From assembly GCA_022781015.1 (NCBI GenBank), contig JALEUF010000027.1, forward strand, positions 1 through 10,350: 10,350 nucleotides of DNA. Reading direction: 5' to 3'. This DNA comes from Caryophanales bacterium. GTDB lineage: Bacteria; Bacillota_I; Bacilli_A; RFN20; CAG-826. This document shows, piece after piece, positions 6,448 to 10,350 of the stretch. The notes under the pieces are model-generated. The model was given only the letters and a program-made list of their open reading frames with translations. It did not search any database and was not told the DNA's origin. Position 1 is the stretch's first letter. Each line of letters starts with the position of its first letter. Position numbers and translations under genes: made by a program.

Positions 6448-6824
6448 GAATCTACAAAGTCAAAGTCAATGGAAAGACATATGAAGTAAAAATCCTAGGT
6501 ATCAGCGAGACTGAACCTATGAAAATCGAAAAGGCAAAAGCCCCAGTAGCTGCAGCTCCAGCTGCCCCAAAAGCTAGTGAAGCTCCTAAAGCAGCTACCC
6601 CAGTTGGAGAAGGAACACCTGTTAATTCCCCAATGCAAGGGACCATATTAGAAATAAAAGTCAAAGTTGGAGATAGCGTTAAATCCGGTGACAACCTTGT
6701 AATCCTAGAAGCCATGAAACTTGAAAACGAAATTAAGGCTCCTAAAGATGGAGTTGTAAAAGAAATCCGTGTTAGCAAAGGACAATCCGTCAATGCTAAC
6801 GATGCATTAATAGTATTGGGTTAA
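6444..6824 (+). CDS. Biotin carboxyl carrier protein of the decarboxylase
   Basis: This 126-aa protein carries the biotin that shuttles CO2 from the alpha to the beta subunit. The biotinylation motif EAMKLEN puts the acceptor at K92, 34 residues from the C-terminus, the classical spacing. The lipoyl/biotinyl fold covers about 58-126 (VNSPMQGTILEIKV ... GVVKEIRVSKGQSV). Before it is a flexible Ala/Pro-rich linker (about 28-58), and the N-terminal 20 residues (MRIYKVKVNGKTYEVKI) match the beginning of MmdC/GcdC-type carriers. The start overlaps the oadG stop (ATGA), and AGGAGA lies 7 nt upstream. BirA, encoded two genes downstream, is the expected modifying enzyme. An AccB role in fatty acid synthesis is less likely given the operon. 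It corresponds to the biotin domain that is fused to OadA in Klebsiella and Vibrio. Confidence 0.93.
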   Translation: MRIYKVKVNGKTYEVKILGISETEPMKIEKAKAPVAAAPAAPKASEAPKAATPVGEGTPVNSPMQGTILEIKVKVGDSVKSGDNLVILEAMKLENEIKAPKDGVVKEIRVSKGQSVNANDALIVLG

Positions 6825-6827
6825 TTT

Positions 6828-8066
6828 ATGTTGCTTTCTACTTATAACGATTTAGGAGGGTTCTTCAAAGGATTCTGGGATTCGACCGGTGTCGCTCAAT
6901 TCTTTGTTGATGGTGGTTGGAAAAATCTAATCATGATTCTAATCGCCGTATTGCTCCTTTACCTTGCCATATTTCGCAAGGCTGAACCTTATTTATTGAT
7001 TCCTATGGGTGTAGGTATGCTTCTAGCTAACTTGCCTCTATCCGGAGTTATGGATCCAATTTATGGAGAAGAAACGGTAGAACATTACAAGGGTTTGCTT
7101 GGTTTAATCTATCCAAATGGGGAAACCATACGACCTATTGAAGGTTATGAAGGTCTATTAGGTACTCTTTACCTAGGCATTAAATATGAAATATATCCAT
7201 GTTTAATATTCCTAGGGATTGGTGCTACAACTGACTTCGGACCTCTTATTTCTAATCCAAAGACCATGATTCTAGGTGCTGCTGCCCAGATTGGTATATT
7301 TGCTACATTCCTTCTTGGATATGCATGTGGATTTACCCCAGCCCAATGTGGCTCGATTGGTATTATCGGTGGTGCCGATGGACCTACAGCCATCTTAACT
7401 ACAAAGCGTTTATCGCCTGAATTACTATCTTCTATTGCAATTGCTGCATATTCATATATGGCCTTAGTTCCATTTATCCAGCCTCCTGTAATACGTCTAT
7501 TGACTACTAAAAAGGAAAGACAAATCCATATGGAAATGCCAAAACCTGTATCGAAGACAAAGAAGATATTGTTCCCAATCATCGTTACTATTCTAGTTAC
7601 CTTGATTGTTCCTAGCTGTGCCCCACTTATTGGTTGCTTGATGTTTGGCAACTTAATTAAAGAAAGTGGAGTTGTTCCAAAGCTAGTCGAAAATGCTTCA
7701 AATGCTCTTTTATATATAGTTACTATCCTTCTTGGATTAAGCGTCGGCGCGACTGCAAATGCTGCTACATTCTTAAATCCAAAGACCTTATTGATATTCG
7801 CCCTTGGAATTTGTGCCTTTATATTGGCTACAGCTGGTGGTGTATTAATTGGTAAATTGATGTGCTGGATAACAAAAGGCAAGATCAATCCAATGATTGG
7901 TGCTGCTGGTGTATCTGCTGTCCCAATGGCAGCCCGTGTTGTCCAAAAAGAAGGTGTTAGGGAAGATCCTTCCAACTTCTTATTAATGCACGCCATGGGA
8001 CCAAATGTTGCTGGTGTTATCGGATCTGCAGTTGCTGCTGGTCTATTGATAATGCTTTTAGGATAA
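6828..8066 (+). CDS. oadB: Oxaloacetate decarboxylase beta subunit (Na+ pump)
   Basis: This 412-aa membrane protein decarboxylates carboxybiotin and couples this to export of Na+. Key motifs line up with the Klebsiella subunit at a constant offset of 19: D184 in GGADGPTAI (D203), Y210 (Y229), and N354, G358 and S363 in NPMIGAAGVSAVP (N373, G377, S382). All sodium and proton coupling residues I can check are present, so it should be a working pump. About nine membrane segments fit the family, whose members run from about 375 to 435 aa. It starts 3 nt after the carrier gene with no good ribosome site, so it probably depends on ribosomes finishing that gene. The related beta subunits of methylmalonyl-CoA and glutaconyl-CoA decarboxylases look alike; the alpha subunit decides for oxaloacetate. 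Confidence 0.95.
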   Translation: MLLSTYNDLGGFFKGFWDSTGVAQFFVDGGWKNLIMILIAVLLLYLAIFRKAEPYLLIPMGVGMLLANLPLSGVMDPIYGEETVEHYKGLLGLIYPNGETIRPIEGYEGLLGTLYLGIKYEIYPCLIFLGIGATTDFGPLISNPKTMILGAAAQIGIFATFLLGYACGFTPAQCGSIGIIGGADGPTAILTTKRLSPELLSSIAIAAYSYMALVPFIQPPVIRLLTTKKERQIHMEMPKPVSKTKKILFPIIVTILVTLIVPSCAPLIGCLMFGNLIKESGVVPKLVENASNALLYIVTILLGLSVGATANAATFLNPKTLLIFALGICAFILATAGGVLIGKLMCWITKGKINPMIGAAGVSAVPMAARVVQKEGVREDPSNFLLMHAMGPNVAGVIGSAVAAGLLIMLLG

Positions 8067-8070
8067 GAAA

Positions 8071-8802
8071 ATGAAGCACACCGTCATCGAATTCAAGTCG
8101 CTAGATTCAACTTCTACCTACATCAAGAATAATTACGCTTCTCTTGATGATGGTAGCGTTGTTACTTCTATCACCCAGACTAGTGGCAGGGGACGTCTAG
8201 GACGCCATTGGATTGATGATGGGAAATCTCTTCTATTCTCATTCTTGCTAAAAGGAAAAAAATATTCCTCATTACTAGATTCTATCTCCTTGCTTTCTGG
8301 AGCAGCGATGGAATTAACCTTATTGGATTTAGGATTATCACCATTAATAAAATGGCCTAATGATATCTATATAAACGATAAGAAAGTATGTGGGATATTA
8401 GCTGAAGGTATATCTTCTTCTTCTCTAGAATGCATAGTTGTCGGGATTGGATTAAATCTAAATAATTCATCTTTTGAAGAAGGATTAAATGCCACTTCGA
8501 TTTATCTAGAAACCAAGAAAGAATTTGATAAGAAAGCAATATTGTTCTCATTTTTGTCTAATCTTGATAAATTATTAGAAAGCGAAGAAAAAAACCCATA
8601 TTCATTTAGCAAGATTATTGCTGCCCATGATTATTTAAAGGATAAGGATATCCATTTGAATTATTATGGCGAGAATAAATTCCTTCATTGTCTTGGAATT
8701 AACTCCACGGGTGCCTTGCTTGGCAAGGATGAGGAAGGAAAATTAATTACGGTTACTTCTGGTGAGGCTAATGTAGTCACTAACCTTGCTAGGGCAATAT
8801 AA
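8071..8802 (+). CDS. birA: Biotin--protein ligase, single-function (no DNA-binding domain)
   Basis: This 243-aa enzyme activates biotin with ATP and attaches it to the lysine of carrier proteins, here most obviously the K92 carrier in the same operon. Catalytic motifs are the biotinyl-AMP loop GRGRLGR (39-45), KWPND (94-98) and KVCGILAE (105-112) followed by IVVGIGLNLN. A small C-terminal domain follows (about 190-243). It begins directly with the catalytic domain (MKHTVIEFKSLDST), so the N-terminal winged helix of repressor-type BirA (about 320 aa) is absent; it cannot be the classical biotin repressor. It starts 4 nt after oadB with AGGA overlapping that gene's last codons, so it belongs to the operon. 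Confidence 0.95.
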   Translation: MKHTVIEFKSLDSTSTYIKNNYASLDDGSVVTSITQTSGRGRLGRHWIDDGKSLLFSFLLKGKKYSSLLDSISLLSGAAMELTLLDLGLSPLIKWPNDIYINDKKVCGILAEGISSSSLECIVVGIGLNLNNSSFEEGLNATSIYLETKKEFDKKAILFSFLSNLDKLLESEEKNPYSFSKIIAAHDYLKDKDIHLNYYGENKFLHCLGINSTGALLGKDEEGKLITVTSGEANVVTNLARAI

Positions 8803-8803
8803 A
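8774..8803 (+). promoter_or_regulatory. Possible internal promoter for pckA
   Basis: TAGTCA (8774-8779, 4 of 6 consensus bases) is followed after 18 nt by TATAAA (8798-8803). Transcription would start near 8810, at the pckA ribosome site, leaving a leader of about 28 nt that contains the hairpin. It overlaps the end of birA. Read-through from the oad operon is also likely since no terminator is seen. Confidence 0.3.
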
Positions 8804-8810
8804 TCAAAAG

Positions 8811-8837
8811 AAAGGACTTGTTTAACAAGAAAAAACC
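8811..8837 (+). promoter_or_regulatory. pckA ribosome site with hairpin between Shine-Dalgarno and start
   Basis: AAAGGA (8811-8816) is followed directly by the palindrome CTTGTTTAACAAG (8817-8829), then AAAAAACC and the ATG at 8838. Unfolded, the gap from AAAGGA to ATG is 21 nt, too long for good initiation. With the 5-bp hairpin folded it shrinks to 8 nt, the ideal value. Confidence 0.5.
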
Positions 8838-10350
8838 ATGAAAAACCTTGATTTAGAAACTTATGGCATTAAAGGAGCCAGTGAGATTATCCACAATCCA
8901 TCTTACGAATTCCTTTTCGAAGAAGAAACAAAGCCAACTCTTACCGGTTATGAAAAGGGTCAAGTTAGCGAACTAGGTGCCGTTAACGTTATGACTGGTG
9001 TTTTCACCGGACGTTCCCCAAAGGACAAATATATAGTCGTCGATGATAATTCCAAGGACACCGTATGGTGGAATTCCAAAGAATATCCAAATGATAACCA
9101 TCCAATGAGCGAAGAAACTTGGAAGGCTGTCAAAGAACTTGCTATCAAAGAATTATCCAACAAGCGTTTATTTGTCGTCGATGCATTCTGCGGTGCTAAT
9201 AAAGATACCCGTATGGCAGTCCGCTTCATTGTAGAAGTTGCCTGGCAAGCTCACTTTATCCGCAACATGTTCATCCGTCCAACTGAGGAAGAATTAAAGA
9301 ACTTCAAGCCAGACTTTGTTGTCTATAATGCTTCTAAAGCCAAAGTCAGCAATTATGAAGAACTTGGACTACGTTCCGATACCTGTGTTGCCTTTAATAT
9401 CACTAGCCGTGAACAAGTCATATTGAATACTTGGTATGGTGGAGAAATGAAGAAAGGTATGTTCTCCATGATGAACTACTACCTCCCATTAAAGGGTATT
9501 GCTTCAATGCATTGCTCCGCAAATACCGATAAGAATGGAGAGAATACCGCTATATTCTTTGGACTTTCCGGAACTGGTAAAACCACCCTTTCCACCGATC
9601 CAAAGCGTCTATTAATTGGTGATGATGAACACGGATGGGATGATAATGGCGTCTTCAATTTCGAAGGTGGCTGCTATGCCAAAGTCATTAATCTTGATAA
9701 AGAAAGTGAACCAGATATCTATAATGCCATCACTAGAGATGCCTTATTAGAAAACGTTACACTTGATGAAAACGGAAAGATTGATTTTGCCGATAAGAGT
9801 GTCACTGAAAATACCCGTGTTTCTTATCCAATCTATCACATCAAGAACATCGTTAAGCCAATCTCCCATGGCCCGGCTGCCAAGAATGTAATATTCCTTT
9901 CTGCTGACGCTTTTGGTGTATTGCCTCCAGTTTCTATCCTTACCCCTGAACAAACCCAATATTATTTCCTCTCTGGTTTCACTGCCAAGTTAGCAGGTAC
10001 TGAAAGAGGAATCACCGAGCCAACCCCAACCTTCTCTGCTTGCTTTGGACAAGCCTTCCTTGAATTGCATCCGACTAAGTATGCCCAAGAATTAGTCAAG
10101 AAGATGAAGATGAGTGGTGCTAAAGCCTACTTAGTCAATACTGGTTGGAATGGAACTGGTAAGCGTATTTCCATCAAGGATACCCGTGGAATTATCGATG
10201 CCATCCTTTCTGGAGCTATCTTAACTGCCCCAACCAAGAAGATTCCTTATTTTGATTTTGAAGTACCAACCGCCCTTCCAGGAGTTGATCCAGCAATATT
10301 AGATCCTCGTGATACTTATGCTGATCCAACCGTTTGGGAAAATAAGGCCT
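8838..10350 (+). CDS. pckA: ATP-type phosphoenolpyruvate carboxykinase, 3' end missing
   Basis: An open frame of 504 codons runs off the window; the family is about 525-540 aa, so only some 20-35 residues are missing. The enzyme interconverts oxaloacetate + ATP and PEP + CO2 + ADP in the cytoplasm. Family motifs are VFTGRSPKDK (R59), TWYGGEMKKG (Y200, K206), H225, the P-loop GLSGTGKTTLS (242-252), the metal-binding GDDEHGW (261-267), NTRVSYP (R327), and the adenine-binding region near AKAYLVNTGWNGTGKR (428-442). All catalytic residues I can check are kept. It follows birA by 35 nt, in the same direction and without a terminator, next to the oxaloacetate decarboxylase genes. The neighbourhood suggests running towards oxaloacetate with ATP gain, though gluconeogenesis is equally possible by sequence. 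Codon choice is regular, as in strongly expressed genes. Confidence 0.95.
   Translation, partial: MKNLDLETYGIKGASEIIHNPSYEFLFEEETKPTLTGYEKGQVSELGAVNVMTGVFTGRSPKDKYIVVDDNSKDTVWWNSKEYPNDNHPMSEETWKAVKELAIKELSNKRLFVVDAFCGANKDTRMAVRFIVEVAWQAHFIRNMFIRPTEEELKNFKPDFVVYNASKAKVSNYEELGLRSDTCVAFNITSREQVILNTWYGGEMKKGMFSMMNYYLPLKGIASMHCSANTDKNGENTAIFFGLSGTGKTTLSTDPKRLLIGDDEHGWDDNGVFNFEGGCYAKVINLDKESEPDIYNAITRDALLENVTLDENGKIDFADKSVTENTRVSYPIYHIKNIVKPISHGPAAKNVIFLSADAFGVLPPVSILTPEQTQYYFLSGFTAKLAGTERGITEPTPTFSACFGQAFLELHPTKYAQELVKKMKMSGAKAYLVNTGWNGTGKRISIKDTRGIIDAILSGAILTAPTKKIPYFDFEVPTALPGVDPAILDPRDTYADPTVWENKA

Noticed and set aside
6091..6450. Mycoplasma-type code with TGA as Trp
   Set aside because: Every gene is full length with TGA as stop, Trp is TGG, and the ATGA overlaps at the ends of oadA and oadG make sense only if TGA stops translation.
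6854..6860. A perfect AGGAGGG inside the early oadB gene, suggesting a later oadB start
   Set aside because: No in-frame start codon follows at a usable distance; the next in-frame ATG is about 75 nt downstream and would remove the N-terminal region and part of the first membrane helix. It encodes Leu-Gly-Gly by chance.
7169..7996. A 275-codon open frame on the minus strand inside oadB, and a 113-codon one antisense to the biotin carrier gene (6452-6793)
   Set aside because: The plus-strand frames have full catalytic motifs and family-length proteins. The antisense frames show no recognisable domain and no ribosome site, and arise from the codon pattern of the real genes.
4730..8066. Methylmalonyl-CoA or glutaconyl-CoA decarboxylase instead of oxaloacetate decarboxylase
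   Set aside because: The alpha subunit is a TIM-barrel HMGL/PYC-type carboxyltransferase with RDGSQSL, IKDMAG and HSHCTGG; acyl-CoA decarboxylases use an unrelated crotonase-fold alpha subunit.
8817..8829. CTTGTTTAACAAG as a BirA operator
   Set aside because: BirA sites are two half-sites about 14-16 nt apart, whereas this is one compact palindrome; the local BirA also lacks a DNA-binding domain.

Overview
The window reads as AT-rich Bacillota DNA, most likely from an uncultured gut member of Bacilli/Erysipelotrichia or a related tenericute-like lineage. The grounds are AT-rich codons, AGGAGG-type ribosome sites, a bile-salt-hydrolase-type enzyme and a sodium-pumping decarboxylase with a separate biotin carrier protein. 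All genes stay open and conserved with TGA read as stop and Trp written as TGG, so the standard bacterial code (table 11) is in use rather than the Mycoplasma code. The lineage is inference; the gene calls rest on motifs read by eye.

Left part (1-3814), all on the minus strand. At the left edge lies the first 320 codons of a protein with an N-terminal AlbA_2 (Schlafen-type) domain and a GHKL-type ATPase domain, cut by the window start. Its promoter carries two copies of a TGATAGTTT element, and a 14-bp perfect inverted repeat of the same element lies inside its coding region. Upstream of it is a two-gene unit: a DUF2130 protein (CxxC, long coiled coil, possible PD-(D/E)XK nuclease core), followed after 5 nt by a choloylglycine hydrolase with all the bile salt hydrolase catalytic residues. 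A clear intrinsic terminator ends the unit.

Right part (3995-10350), all on the plus strand. The biotin uptake gene bioY comes first and ends at a probable terminator. A tightly packed operon follows: oadA, oadG, a separate biotin carrier protein, oadB and birA, joined by ATGA overlaps or gaps of 3-4 nt. After 35 nt comes pckA (ATP-type PEP carboxykinase), which is cut by the right edge. These genes supply biotin (bioY), attach it (birA) to the carrier protein, and run a Na+-exporting oxaloacetate decarboxylase beside the enzyme that can make oxaloacetate from PEP.

Main idea for follow-up: PckA running towards oxaloacetate plus the decarboxylase would form a CO2-recycling substitute for pyruvate kinase that yields ATP and also a sodium gradient. 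Further points of interest are the repeated operator-like element at the AlbA_2 gene, and a hairpin set exactly between the Shine-Dalgarno and the start codon of pckA. I saw no tRNA, rRNA, CRISPR array or insertion sequence.
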